Positions 26,685-36,600 of a stretch of 64,000 nt of DNA are shown in pieces. The position numbers were made by a program, and so were the translations under genes. Origin of the DNA: Candidatus Spongiihabitans thiooxidans (GTDB lineage Bacteria; Pseudomonadota; Gammaproteobacteria; Arenicellales; Poriferihabitantaceae); NCBI GenBank assembly GCA_001543005.1, contig LFLB01000007.1, positions 242,514-306,513 of the forward strand. Direction: 5' to 3'. Positions within the stretch are counted from its first letter, which is position 1; each line of letters begins with the position of its first letter. Below the pieces are notes generated by a model that was not told the DNA's origin, did not search any database, and saw only the letters and a program-made list of their open reading frames with translations.

Positions 26685-28415
26685 TTATTGACTTTTGAGG
26701 TTGGACAGCGCCTTGATTAAGGAACCCAATGCAAACTCTTGTTCAGTCCCTGTAGCACGATGATGATACTCCACCACCCCCCTTTTCAAACTGCGTTCAC
26801 TAATAACCAACCGATGGGGAATTCCAATTAGCTCCATATCAGCAAACATGACCCCGGGGCGTTCATTACGATCATCGAGTAAAACATCGAATCCAGCCTC
26901 TTCCAACTGGCTATAAATCTCCTCAACTTTATCCTTGACGGCTGCCGATTTCTGCATACCAATTGGGACCAGCGCGATATCGAAGGGGGCGATGGAATCT
27001 GGCCAAATTATGCCCTGGTCGTCGTGGTTTTGTTCTATGGCCGCAGCGATGACCCGAGTGACCCCTATGCCGTAGCAACCCATCGCCATTTCCACGGCTT
27101 TGCCCGCTTCATTGAGGACCGTGGCACCCATGGCATTGCTGTATTTTGTGCCCAGTTGAAAAATATGACCGACCTCGACACCGCGGGCGATAGTCAAGGC
27201 GCCCTTGCCGTCTGGGCTGGGATCCCCTTCAACAACGTTACGAATATCGGCAACCCTACCCAGCGGCACATCACTACCCCAGTTAATGCCAAAATAGTGC
27301 TTATCTTCAATATTTGCACCCGCCGCAAAATCTGACATTGCTGCCACACTGTGGTCGGCAATAAAGGCGATGGGCAAATTTACCGGTCCAAGAGAGCCCG
27401 GCCCGGCGCCAATAGCGGCACGAATTTCTGATTCTTCGGCCATTTTCAGCGGTCTGGCAACCGCGTCCAATTTCTCTGCTTTTAGTGCATTTAACTGGTG
27501 ATCACCGCGAACCAATAATGCGACTATCGGTTGTTCACGCAGTTTAGCATGTTGCGCGGACGCTTTAACTACCAGCGTTTTGATGGTCTTCTCAATGGGA
27601 ATATCAAATTGTTCCACAAGATTCGCGATCGTTCTGAGATTGGGCGTGTCCACTAATGTCATGTTTTGGGATGAAGACGAACGGGTTATCTGCGGTGCCA
27701 CCGCCTCAGCAAGATCGATATTTGCGGCGTAGTCGCTGGTGGTCGAAAAGGCAATGGCATCTTCACCGGAATCCGCCAACACATGAAATTCGTGCGAGGT
27801 GTCGCCGCCGATACTGCCGCTGTCCGCCGTCACTGCGCGATAACGCAATTCCAGACGATCAAAAATAGCACAGTATGTTTGATACATTACATCGTAGGTT
27901 TCTTGCAACGATGCCTGGTCGGTGTGGAATGAATAGGCATCTTTCATGATAAATTCACGGCCACGCATGACCCCAAATCGAGGCCGAATTTCATCCCGGA
28001 ATTTGGTCTGGATCTGGTAGAAATTAAGCGGCAACTGTCGATAGCTTCGCACTTCGTTTTTTACCAGGGTGGTAATAATTTCTTCGTGGGTAGGTCCGAG
28101 GCAAAATTCACGGCTATGCCGATCCTGTAAGCGCAGCAATTCAGGTCCATACTGTTCCCAGCGACCGGATTCCCGCCAAAGTTCCGCCGGTTGCACCCCG
28201 GGCAGCAATACTTCCTGAGCCCCGACCCGATCCATTTCTTGCCGTATAATTTGTTGCACTTTATGAAGCACACGCATACCCATTGGCAACCAGTTGTAGA
28301 TGCCCGCAGCCACCTGTCGAATCAAACCCGCGCGCAGCATTAACTGGTGGGAAATGACTTCCGCATCAGCGGGGGTCTCTTTTAATGTGGCCAGGAGCAG
28401 TTGTGAGGTACGCAT
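26685..28415 (-). CDS. proS: Prolyl-tRNA synthetase
   Basis: Charges tRNA-Pro with proline. The 576-residue bacterial-type ProRS shows class II motif 1 ([18 protein letters not shown]), motif 2 ([19 protein letters not shown]), an inserted editing (YbaK-like) domain around residues 220-400, motif 3 ([12 protein letters not shown]) and the C-terminal anticodon-binding domain ([20 protein letters not shown]). Start at [13 protein letters not shown] is the family standard. Confidence 0.97.
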   Translation of the reverse strand: MRTSQLLLATLKETPADAEVISHQLMLRAGLIRQVAAGIYNWLPMGMRVLHKVQQIIRQEMDRVGAQEVLLPGVQPAELWRESGRWEQYGPELLRLQDRHSREFCLGPTHEEIITTLVKNEVRSYRQLPLNFYQIQTKFRDEIRPRFGVMRGREFIMKDAYSFHTDQASLQETYDVMYQTYCAIFDRLELRYRAVTADSGSIGGDTSHEFHVLADSGEDAIAFSTTSDYAANIDLAEAVAPQITRSSSSQNMTLVDTPNLRTIANLVEQFDIPIEKTIKTLVVKASAQHAKLREQPIVALLVRGDHQLNALKAEKLDAVARPLKMAEESEIRAAIGAGPGSLGPVNLPIAFIADHSVAAMSDFAAGANIEDKHYFGINWGSDVPLGRVADIRNVVEGDPSPDGKGALTIARGVEVGHIFQLGTKYSNAMGATVLNEAGKAVEMAMGCYGIGVTRVIAAAIEQNHDDQGIIWPDSIAPFDIALVPIGMQKSAAVKDKVEEIYSQLEEAGFDVLLDDRNERPGVMFADMELIGIPHRLVISERSLKRGVVEYHHRATGTEQEFALGSLIKALSNLKSQ

Positions 28416-28565
28416 TTTCTATTGGCTAAAAATATAAAATCAGTATTTATGGCTGTTAAAAAAAATTTCCAAGGAATGCAACTCAAGGCAAAATGGCACC
28501 GGTTGCAAGTCGAAAAATAGTATTCCGGGATGAATTTTAACGCCGTAATGTGTGATGAGGATTTT

Positions 28566-28952
28566 TCAACACGTTGTTTTATACTTGCTAATCATTTGAA
28601 ACGCAATCGCCTGTATGTTTTCACCTTCGGGAACAGCAATTTTATGTCCCTGCGCCTGCTGGTCGGTTTTGGGCTTTCGGATGTGCAGAAACATTCTCTG
28701 GCGCTCCTCGTCATCCATAATTTCGAGATCGTCAATGGTCAAGCCACAAATTTCAGAGTGGCACAAGACCGTGGCAAACCCCGGCGCGATGATCGTTGCG
28801 TCTCGACCCCCAATTGGCGTTTGTGCGCAACACGCCAACATCGCCTTGATATGACCCTCTCGCAATGCTTTCACTGCCGGCTTTGCTGCCCTGATTCTCG
28901 CCAAACCTTTGCACTCTCCAGTGCCGTGCGGGTGATTGGCAGGGAATGACAA
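28566..28952 (-). CDS. Hypothetical protein, about 128 residues
   Basis: Not recognised. The frame starts at a TTG (28952-28950) preceded at ideal spacing by GGAGGGAAT, a strong ribosome site, which favours this strand over the opposite open frame. The protein contains QTPIGGRDATIIAPGFATV and CHSEICGLTIDDLEIMDDEE, four cysteines and no membrane segment or signal peptide. It stands alone downstream of a 460-base spacer. Confidence 0.5.
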   Translation of the reverse strand: MSFPANHPHGTGECKGLARIRAAKPAVKALREGHIKAMLACCAQTPIGGRDATIIAPGFATVLCHSEICGLTIDDLEIMDDEERQRMFLHIRKPKTDQQAQGHKIAVPEGENIQAIAFQMISKYKTTC

Positions 28953-29345
28953 ATTCCCTCCGATGTGTTTTCGGTTAATCGCGCTACGCCAAAAAATGGC
29001 AACAAGAAAAGTCCTTCAAGCACAGTATGGATGAGAAAATCTAGAGAACAGTGTCTTGATGGATGGCGCAAAGCGGTGCGGCGTTGTTTGCTTTAGAGCC
29101 AATTAGAACCACCGGATGATTTGATTTAACATTCCTCGGTTTCAAGTAATCAAATGCGGCTGGATTATACACAAGTGATCACGCACCCGCGACTTGATAC
29201 CGCCCAGCTTTTGAGTCTTGGGTTTTGACGGCTAATGCGGATGAATAATCGTTGTTCTTAATTTTTTAAGAAAAATAGTGGAAAATGTGGTTGACATATA
29301 GTTTTTTGGTGTGGAATTGCTGACCGCGCCCGAAAGGCATTAACC
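28953..29345. other. Intergenic stretch without a recognised gene
   Basis: No supported ORF. A -35-like TTGACA lies at 29291-29296, but the -10 downstream is poor. The right end leads into a strong hairpin terminator, so a short transcript of under 100 bases could be made here. Confidence 0.4.
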
Positions 29346-29393
29346 CCCCGGGGTCTATCTGGTGCCAATCGGATACACCCCGGGGTTTTTTTT
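29346..29393 (+). terminator. Strong hairpin with T8, just upstream of the NYN gene
   Basis: Self-complementary arms CCCCGGGG at 29346-29353 and 29378-29385 enclose a partly paired loop (TATC with GATA), followed by eight T (29386-29393). It lies only 18 bases before the NYN start. It either ends a small RNA or acts as an attenuator of the NYN gene. Confidence 0.75.
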
Positions 29394-29411
29394 GACCAGC
29401 AGAGCGGGGCC

Positions 29412-30011
29412 ATGAACGCCAAGAACGCCAAGAACGACAGTGCCGTTATTTTTATTGACGGCAATAATTTTTATCATGGTATGCGCGACATCGGATTAAC
29501 CACTGGCGTTGATTTTGACTACGAAGCGTTTTCCAGAAAACTGCTCGGTGGGCGAAAGTGGGTGGAGACTCGCTACTATACTGGCCGGGTCCAGCAAAAG
29601 GACGATCTGACGCGCTATCAAACGCAACGCAAATTTATCGCGCATTTGCAACGGTTTAGTCAAATCAGTGTTTTTTTGGGACGCTTGGAAACGCGGCCAG
29701 CGAAAGGCTCAAACCAAAAACTTCAAAACTGGCTGAATGCCCTGCCGCGCCGGGATGATATGGATTTACCGTCTAATGTTGTTGATGAATTAACCATGAT
29801 CGCACAATCTGCGAGCGCCCCGATTTGGATCGAAAAGGCGGTGGATGTAATGACTGCGACCGATATGGTTTCCATGGCATACGAAAAGCAATACGATGTC
29901 GCCTATTTGGTGAGCGCGGACGGCGATTTTACCCCCGCCGTAAAAAAAGTGCGCGCCATCGGGCGAAAGGTTTTTGCGGCACGCAACACGGACAAAAACT
30001 TGCCGGGGTAG
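29412..30011 (+). CDS. NYN-domain (LabA/DUF88-like) RNase-fold protein, C-terminus frameshifted
   Basis: A 199-residue protein of the PIN-like NYN fold. Acidic metal-binding residues are in VIFIDGNNFYHG (Asp16), EKAVDVMTATDMV (Asp145, Asp151) and VSADGDFTPAV (Asp170, Asp172). Such proteins are RNases or inert relatives. The frame ends early at NTDKNLPG. In another frame the sequence continues KLAGVVNTFIPMGREFFHGC to a stop at 30064, the expected tail, so one A seems missing from the A-run near 29994. The N-terminus MNAKNAKND comes from a 9-bp duplication. Possibly part of the adjacent defence region. Confidence 0.85.
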   Translation: MNAKNAKNDSAVIFIDGNNFYHGMRDIGLTTGVDFDYEAFSRKLLGGRKWVETRYYTGRVQQKDDLTRYQTQRKFIAHLQRFSQISVFLGRLETRPAKGSNQKLQNWLNALPRRDDMDLPSNVVDELTMIAQSASAPIWIEKAVDVMTATDMVSMAYEKQYDVAYLVSADGDFTPAVKKVRAIGRKVFAARNTDKNLPG

Positions 30012-30107
30012 TGAACACGTTTATTCCAATGGGTCGAGAGTTCTTTCATGGTTGCTGGCTGTAAATCCACGCGGGCATAACCATCGACAATAGCGAGAGG
30101 AGACAGG

Positions 30108-30200
30108 ATGAATATTATAATAGGCAATTATAGCGGGGTGGGCTACGCCTGCCAATCAGCAGTCAAAGGCAACAAAAGGGCCGTTCTTTTTCAAAAATAG
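30108..30200 (+). CDS. Possible 30-residue ORF
   Basis: A short frame preceded by GAGAGGAGACAGG, which is a good ribosome site. It reads MNIIIGNYSGVGYACQSAVK and then a basic tail. It lies just after the NYN gene and convergent to the DUF5131 gene. Composition alone cannot show it is real. Confidence 0.22.
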   Translation: MNIIIGNYSGVGYACQSAVKGNKRAVLFQK

Positions 30201-30221
30201 GCTTGGCAAAATAAAATATGT

Positions 30222-30953
30222 TTATGCCGTAACAACAGGCATCTCATCATATATGCGCCCCCGATACATTCTGCCGTTGCCCTTCTTGCTACCCTTCGCC
30301 CCGTTCTTGTCATGCGCGCCCCATTGCTTGAAAAAGAAACGAGCGCCGGCGCTGCGGCATTGCCGCTTTACCCCGGCCACCCATTGCGGGTGCATGGGCC
30401 TGGCTTTGTGGCCGCTCTCGCCGCCGACGATGACCCAATGAATACCGGCAAGATCAATCTCCCCAACATCCTCCAACAACGGCTCCACCGACAAAAACCG
30501 AATGTTCGCATCAATCCCCCGCAACACATCAATGCGAGGAACGCCATGCCGCTTGTTCTCCACCGACACGCCTAGCCAGGCATTTTCCGGCACCCCCCGG
30601 CACCCGAAATACTTCGCCATGGTCGCTGGCCGTTTGGTCAGAATCTGGTAAGTATGTTGCGGGGTGGCGGAAATCGTTTGCATCACCTTATCGATAAACA
30701 CAAACGGCACGCGCGGATGGAAAAGGTCGCTCATTGAATTAACAAAATACATAGTCGGCTTCTTGCGCCGTAACGGCACCGACAAACGATTCTCGTGGCA
30801 GGCTATAGTGAAGCCGTTTTCATAACCTGTTACACCCATTGCTTGCAACCGTCTTGCCATTGTCTCGGCATAACAGTGCTTGCAGCCGGCTGATATTTTT
30901 GTGCAACCGGTAACGGGATTCCAGGTTTGTTCGGTCCATTCAATGGATGACAT
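30222..30953 (-). CDS. Three-Cys-motif protein (DUF5131, phage Gp37/Gp68 family)
   Basis: A 243-residue protein with an N-terminal cysteine motif in WNPVTGCTKISAGCKHCYAE (Cys17, Cys24, Cys27). This resembles a radical-SAM cluster site with altered spacing. VNSMSDLFHP, TKRPATM, LGVSVEN and VIVGGESGHKARPM are family hallmarks. It follows the TcmP gene by three bases. The pair is known as a conserved partnership in phage and defence-associated loci, but its activity is not established to my knowledge. It is the last gene of the operon that begins with the helicase. Confidence 0.9.
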   Translation of the reverse strand: MSSIEWTEQTWNPVTGCTKISAGCKHCYAETMARRLQAMGVTGYENGFTIACHENRLSVPLRRKKPTMYFVNSMSDLFHPRVPFVFIDKVMQTISATPQHTYQILTKRPATMAKYFGCRGVPENAWLGVSVENKRHGVPRIDVLRGIDANIRFLSVEPLLEDVGEIDLAGIHWVIVGGESGHKARPMHPQWVAGVKRQCRSAGARFFFKQWGAHDKNGAKGSKKGNGRMYRGRIYDEMPVVTA

Positions 30954-30956
30954 GGT

Positions 30957-32213
30957 TCAGCCCTTAGTTCTTGAGTTCTTAGCAAATGAAATTACGGTCT
31001 GGGGGGACAAACGTATAATATCTTTGTCTTGAACACAGGCTTTCTTCTTTCTCGGAATTATAAGTTCTTTGCTTTCAATCACTTCCCACAGTGCATCTCT
31101 AATCATCTCATCGCTTGCGGGTGTGTTGTTGGATATTTGATACTTTAATTCGCGGAACTGTAGTGGTTTTTGATTTTCATGTATAACGCGAGCGATTTCC
31201 TCCGGCAAAACCTCCATCGACCTAGCTTTTGCGGCCTTATCAAATCTAAATTCTTCGTTTAACATAAGCTGGCGTGTATGCGAATTATCCAATCCCGATT
31301 TATACGACAACATATTCAGACCCGGATTGCCATAATGAACGAAATCATTGCCATGCTTCCAATGGACATCCATCATTACATCTCTAGCCTTGTAATGTTT
31401 CGATAGATGAACTAGCCAATATCCCCAATTACTTTTATCGCTATGAATTAGAAAAGGGGTATAGAATTGAGCATTAGAGTACTGCTTAATATGTTTGGAC
31501 AAGATACGCTCGATATCCGCTCTACAAGTTTCGGGACTGTCCATTAGAGAAAGAAGACTTGTCACGTCTGAATCATTGAATCCTATATTTTGCAAGACAG
31601 ACTTATTGCGTTCAGATAAAAAAGTGACAAGAGAACTAATCGCAAAGGTCAAAATAACTTCAGAATTCATAGCAAGAATTGTTTGAAGTTGCGACATTAA
31701 TACATCTGAATAACCGTACTGGTCTAGAATGAATAAGCATTTTCCACGACTATTGCTTTTTTCTTTTATAAAATGAATAACGCGGGGTAGAGACTGTCCG
31801 AACTCTTGGTTCCATACTTGGATTTTTTCTTGCGAGTACTTTGGTTGATTCAAAATACTTTGCAGGTGTTTCGCGGCATCCACATTTTTCTCTATGCAAA
31901 TAATGTTTATATCCAAATTCACACGATCTTTGCCGTGCTCAGATTTAAGGATAGCCTCTGCTTCTTTAACGGCTTCTATAATGACCAATGGAGAGCCGGG
32001 CACTGTCTGCTCGCGATAGTCATATAGCCCGCCGCCAGCAAAACCATCAATAATAGTTAGTTGGAAAGTGCTCTTTGGGTGAGCGAGATTCCCTCTGAAT
32101 CGAACGCATATATACTCACTCAAGTAATCGCTAATAATCTTATGCTTGCATAAACTATGGTTTTCTATTTGAGGAAGGGAATCTCCGCCCCAATTATATC
32201 GTCCAGAAGTCAT
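30957..32213 (-). CDS. tcmP: Three-Cys-motif partner protein TcmP
   Basis: About 418 residues from ATG 32213, which is preceded by GAGGAAAAA; an upstream TTG (32228) is less likely. N-terminal HSLCKHKIISDYLSEYI and LTIIDGFAGGGLYDYREQ with GSPLVIIEA are typical of TcmP. A nucleotide-binding or methyltransferase-like fold is suggested by the DGFAGGG loop. FILDQYGYSDV and HYGNPGLNMLSY also occur. It is named for its invariable partner, the adjacent DUF5131 gene. Role unknown; the operon context here suggests phage defence. Confidence 0.88.
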   Translation of the reverse strand: MTSGRYNWGGDSLPQIENHSLCKHKIISDYLSEYICVRFRGNLAHPKSTFQLTIIDGFAGGGLYDYREQTVPGSPLVIIEAVKEAEAILKSEHGKDRVNLDINIICIEKNVDAAKHLQSILNQPKYSQEKIQVWNQEFGQSLPRVIHFIKEKSNSRGKCLFILDQYGYSDVLMSQLQTILAMNSEVILTFAISSLVTFLSERNKSVLQNIGFNDSDVTSLLSLMDSPETCRADIERILSKHIKQYSNAQFYTPFLIHSDKSNWGYWLVHLSKHYKARDVMMDVHWKHGNDFVHYGNPGLNMLSYKSGLDNSHTRQLMLNEEFRFDKAAKARSMEVLPEEIARVIHENQKPLQFRELKYQISNNTPASDEMIRDALWEVIESKELIIPRKKKACVQDKDIIRLSPQTVISFAKNSRTKG

Positions 32214-32317
32214 TTTTTCCTCTACCAAGTCAATTTATTTGATTGTGAGATTATAGAAATTATAAAAAAATGGTCTATTTCGGTTTCCAGTTTCTGGTAT
32301 CAAGGGTGTTCGTTATT

Positions 32318-33631
32318 TTATTCATCCACGGACTTGTCTTCTTTAGATCTCCATAATTTGAGTGGGGAATAGTCGCTGGTTGAGTGTTTCTTGTGATTTT
32401 TCAGCGGGTGCTGATGGATTTCGTCCAGCATTTTTTTAACATAATCTAGATAGCTGGTGTCGGATTGATCGTCGTTTTTGAGTTGTTCGGAAAAACCGAT
32501 GATGGATTGCGCCAATACTGTTTTATAGGCATAGTCTTCGGCCACATTTTTATTTTTAGTATATTGCCCGACACAAAACCAAACTGCCGCTATTGGCAAG
32601 GTCATTACTGAAAATCTGGCGATAAGCGAAGCCAAAGTAATATTGTGTGATGTGCCATTACTGTCTGTTGTTGATGTACCACCAATGGCTTGAATTAACT
32701 CATAGCCCAGATAAATCGCAATACCGCTAAATGCTATTGCCGCGAACAACCAGACAGTGTTCTCACTCTTCCACCATTTGACATCTTCTAATCTATTCAA
32801 TCGTGTCTTAAAGGCAGCGCTAATACCCACTGCTTGCTGGTATTCAAGTGCAGTTTTTGCCTTTTCAATAAGAGCCTCAGCTTCTTTTAATCGGTTTTTA
32901 TGTTCATCCGAGAATTCGACCAATCGCTCGTTGTATTCATCAGTTCTGGATTTTTGGTCTTCCAGTTGCTGCTCCCTATCAGCGATTTCCTGCATGAATG
33001 CATCAATATCGGGTTTATAGCTATCAACCGTATTCTTGAATTCAGATATTTCGCTGGCATGGTTTTGAGATTCCTGAACTTGCGATTCGGTATTAGCAAG
33101 TTTCTCGGTCAAGTCTTGTTGCTGTTGCTGCACTGCTTGTTGCTGTTGCTGTGAGGTTTGTAGTATTTCCTCGGATTTAAAAATGTTTTGTTTTACGGTT
33201 TTTATGTCTCGCCGCATGTCATACAATATCCGCTGTAATTTCGTTTTTTCTTCCTCCAATTCCGCCAATTTATTTTGGGTGGTGAAAAATCTCTCTTCGG
33301 TGTGGCGGATATTAAACGGCCGGATAGTTGTCTTTATTTGATCTATATAGTTAAATAACTCACCGGGGCTTGGTAAAACTGCCATAGCCTTTTTCAGAGC
33401 CAACTTAATATTATCTCGGTCATCAAAAGTTAATAAGCTTAAAAATTGCTTGGGGCTTTCTGTCAGTGTTCTTAAATCAACTAGTATGCGGGCTAACTCG
33501 TCCAACAATTCTTGATGCGTGTGTTCTTGTTCCATGCCGTATCGACCTTCTTCAGGAACAACTTCCGGTATCCCCGTCTCTAGCTGATTGATTAAATCCT
33601 TAATAGCATTAATTGATGGTGTTGCTTGCAT
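32318..33631 (-). CDS. Membrane-anchored coiled-coil protein in the defence operon
   Basis: About 437 residues from ATG 33631, which is preceded by AGGAG at seven bases; a TTG further upstream overlapping the methylase is less likely. Residues about 105-275 form a long heptad-rich coiled coil including a glutamine tract (QQQQQAVQQQQQ). Two hydrophobic helices follow (VWLFAAIAFSGIAIYLGYEL and FSVMTLPIAAVWFCV), then a charged tail. I do not recognise the family. Such layouts serve as membrane effectors or scaffolds in defence systems. It begins 23 bases after the methylase stop. Confidence 0.82.
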   Translation of the reverse strand: MQATPSINAIKDLINQLETGIPEVVPEEGRYGMEQEHTHQELLDELARILVDLRTLTESPKQFLSLLTFDDRDNIKLALKKAMAVLPSPGELFNYIDQIKTTIRPFNIRHTEERFFTTQNKLAELEEEKTKLQRILYDMRRDIKTVKQNIFKSEEILQTSQQQQQAVQQQQQDLTEKLANTESQVQESQNHASEISEFKNTVDSYKPDIDAFMQEIADREQQLEDQKSRTDEYNERLVEFSDEHKNRLKEAEALIEKAKTALEYQQAVGISAAFKTRLNRLEDVKWWKSENTVWLFAAIAFSGIAIYLGYELIQAIGGTSTTDSNGTSHNITLASLIARFSVMTLPIAAVWFCVGQYTKNKNVAEDYAYKTVLAQSIIGFSEQLKNDDQSDTSYLDYVKKMLDEIHQHPLKNHKKHSTSDYSPLKLWRSKEDKSVDE

Positions 33632-33653
33632 GATTAGGCTCCTATTGACGGTT

Positions 33654-36600
33654 TCAGATGTTCTTTTCAATCACAATGATTTCTTCATCGGTTAGATTAT
33701 AGAGCTGATAGACCAGTTGGTCTATTTCGGCTTCCAGTTTACCGGTGTCGGCGTTGGGTTTTTGGGCTTTGGCGGCGAGGATTTTATCGACTAAGCGGAT
33801 GAATGGTTGTTGTTTAGGCTCATCCAGTACTGGCACCGGTATTTTTTCAACATAGATTTTTTTCCAACGTAATATACCCATTCCAGAAGTGGGGGCTACT
33901 TGCGAAAGATACCAACGGTTTAAACCGGAGTTTAGAATTGCGCATAGATATTTTATACCGTTTCCTGTCATAAAAAAGGTAGTTGCTTCGCAATATATTT
34001 CTTTGCCATCATAAGCAAAACGCCCTCTATCCACTAATTCTATCCAAATCAATTTTTCTTTCTCAAAATCTGATAAATAGGCGCAATTTCGCAAGTTGTA
34101 AGGGGTGATGCCCTTGTCTTGGCGTTTTTCCAACTGTGGGTAATATTGCTCTAAGTGCTTTATAATGGCTGGATAATCGTCAATGTTGATTGGTGCATTG
34201 TTCTTGTCGCCATTATGACTATTGATAATCCACTTCCCCGCCCATTCATACCCATAGCGCCGTATATCCCTGCCGCGCAACACGGGTTTGATGATCTCGG
34301 CGCTTTTCGGGTCGGCGGCGACCAATTCATCGCGCTTTGATTGGTCAATGATAAATGCTTCGTTAAAACCTGTTTTAATACCCAAATTAATCAGAACATC
34401 CCAATCTTTAAGCGGCATGCCGATCTGCTCAACTTTGGATTTTACTTTTTGTGACTGCGGAGACAGGATGCTCCAGGCGGTATCGCCGGAGTGCTGGATT
34501 TCCGACCAGTATCGATCAACCGGCGGAAAACTTTTGTCGGGAACGGAATCCAGATCAACTGCCTGGCATTTTTGTTCGGTGCTCCCTTGGCGAACCAGCA
34601 AGATATTGGTGTCCACAATCGCCTCAAAGGCGTCCTTGCCCACGTCTATCAACCGCAGCGGGCTGTGTTCCGCGCTGAAAAATCCGCGCAGTTTTTCGCC
34701 ATACTTGGTGCGCATCCAACTGTTGGAAGTGATAAACGCCAGTATGCCTTGCGTTCCTTTTAGCAACTCCATGCCCCGTTCATAGAACAATTGATAGATG
34801 TCCCCGCTCCTGGCAAAGGTTTTGAAGCCGCAATCCTGATAAAGGCTTCCCAACCGCCCGCCGTCTTTTTGCAATTGCACATAAGGCGGATTACCAATCA
34901 CAATATCAAAACCATCGCGCACGCCGAACATCCATTCCGCATCAAACCAATCCGCTTTGGCGTTTTGGTCGTAGGGGTCCCACGCGGATATTTTTTGCGA
35001 TTCGGCGTGAATCCGCTCGTTCTTCTTTTCCGCTATGGTTTTTGCCCGCTTCCAAATTTCGTCATCGCGCACCGCTTCGTCGCGCTTGCTAATCATCGCG
35101 CCGAGTTTTTGCTTATCGGCGATTTTTTGTTCCAACTTGGCTACATTATTATCGGTCATTTGCGTTTGGCGCGGATTCTCCTCGACCATGAGCGTCGCTT
35201 GTTTTGCCGCGATAATCTGTGCGTTATATTTATTCAGTTGAGCAGTGAGGGTGCGCGCAGATTCATCGTTAATCCGTTGCGCCTCCCGCCATACGCCATC
35301 GCGCTGATAATGTGTTTTCAGAATTTCTGCCAGGTTGCTGCGCAATGCCCGGTCTTTCCTGCTGTATTCCAGTTTTTTTCGGCGGGTTCCGGCGTTGAAA
35401 TGCCGCTCGCGGTTTTGTTGCAACTGTTCTTCCAATGCCCTGATTTCAGTGGATTGCAGTGCATCTCGTTGCGTTAATTGCAAGCCGATCAGCGTATCCG
35501 CGGCGACAAAGCGCGTCTCCAGATTCGGCAGCGGCTTTATGCCGTAGTTTTCCTGATTGTCATCGCGCCGCTGTTCAATCGCCAGCGAGATGAAAAAGCG
35601 CAACTTGGCGATCTGACAGGCAACCGGCTGAATGTCGACGCCGAAGATGCTGTTTTGAATGAGGTACAGCTTGCGCCCGAAGTCGGATGAATAACGCTCG
35701 AAAGTGTCGCTGATTTCCTGTAGCAACGCGTCGCGGGCATTGCGGTCTTTTTGTTCGCTGTAGGCGGTTTCTGTTTCTTTCATGGCGCGTTTCTTTTGCA
35801 ACTCGCGCCAACGCTTGTTTTCCGGGTCCAGTTTGCCCAGCGCCAAGGTCAGTTTGTGCAAAACACCCATGGGGAAGGCGCCGGAACCGGCCGCCGGGTC
35901 CAGCACTTTAATTTCAGAAATCGCCTGCACGATTCCGTCCGCTTCTTTTTCATCGAATAATTCTTTTGCATCATTACAGGCATCCGCGTAATCCAGCAGA
36001 TAATGCAACCGCTCGCGCCAAAAGCCCGCGTCGTCGTCCACCGGTTTTACTTTCTCCGCTAGGCTTGCCACCAACGCCTCATCCACCATGTAGTCGACAA
36101 TGGCGCGCGGCGTGTAATAAGAGCCAGTCTGCTTGCGCGCGCTCCCGCTCGTTTCCGGGTTGTATGCCGCCAACAAGTTTTCAAACACTTTGCCGAGCAA
36201 TTCCGGGTCGAGCGCCACTTCCTGTTCGATGGGCGTGTTTTCCTCCACCGTGAATTTGTATTTGTTGAGCAATGGAAACAAGCCGCACTGGTCGTCAAAA
36301 AACAAGCAGTTGGGTACGGAAAGAGTTTGGCGTTGTGTTTTATTGTCGCTGAAGCAGTCCAGCCGGTAGCCGCTGTCGCCGGTCGCCTCTTCGCTGTCCA
36401 GGCAGTCAAACAGGCCGCCGTTGATGAACGGCGTTTGCTTCATCAGGTGTAACAATTGTTCAGGCTTTGCCAGCAGGTCTTTATAGCGATACAGATTAAA
36501 ATTTCGGTGCGTGTCGCGGCGCGCCTTGCTGAAACGGCGCTTGCTTATTTCGGTGTTGAGGGTGGCAAAAAACAGGTTCTGCAATACGGCGCGGTAATAG

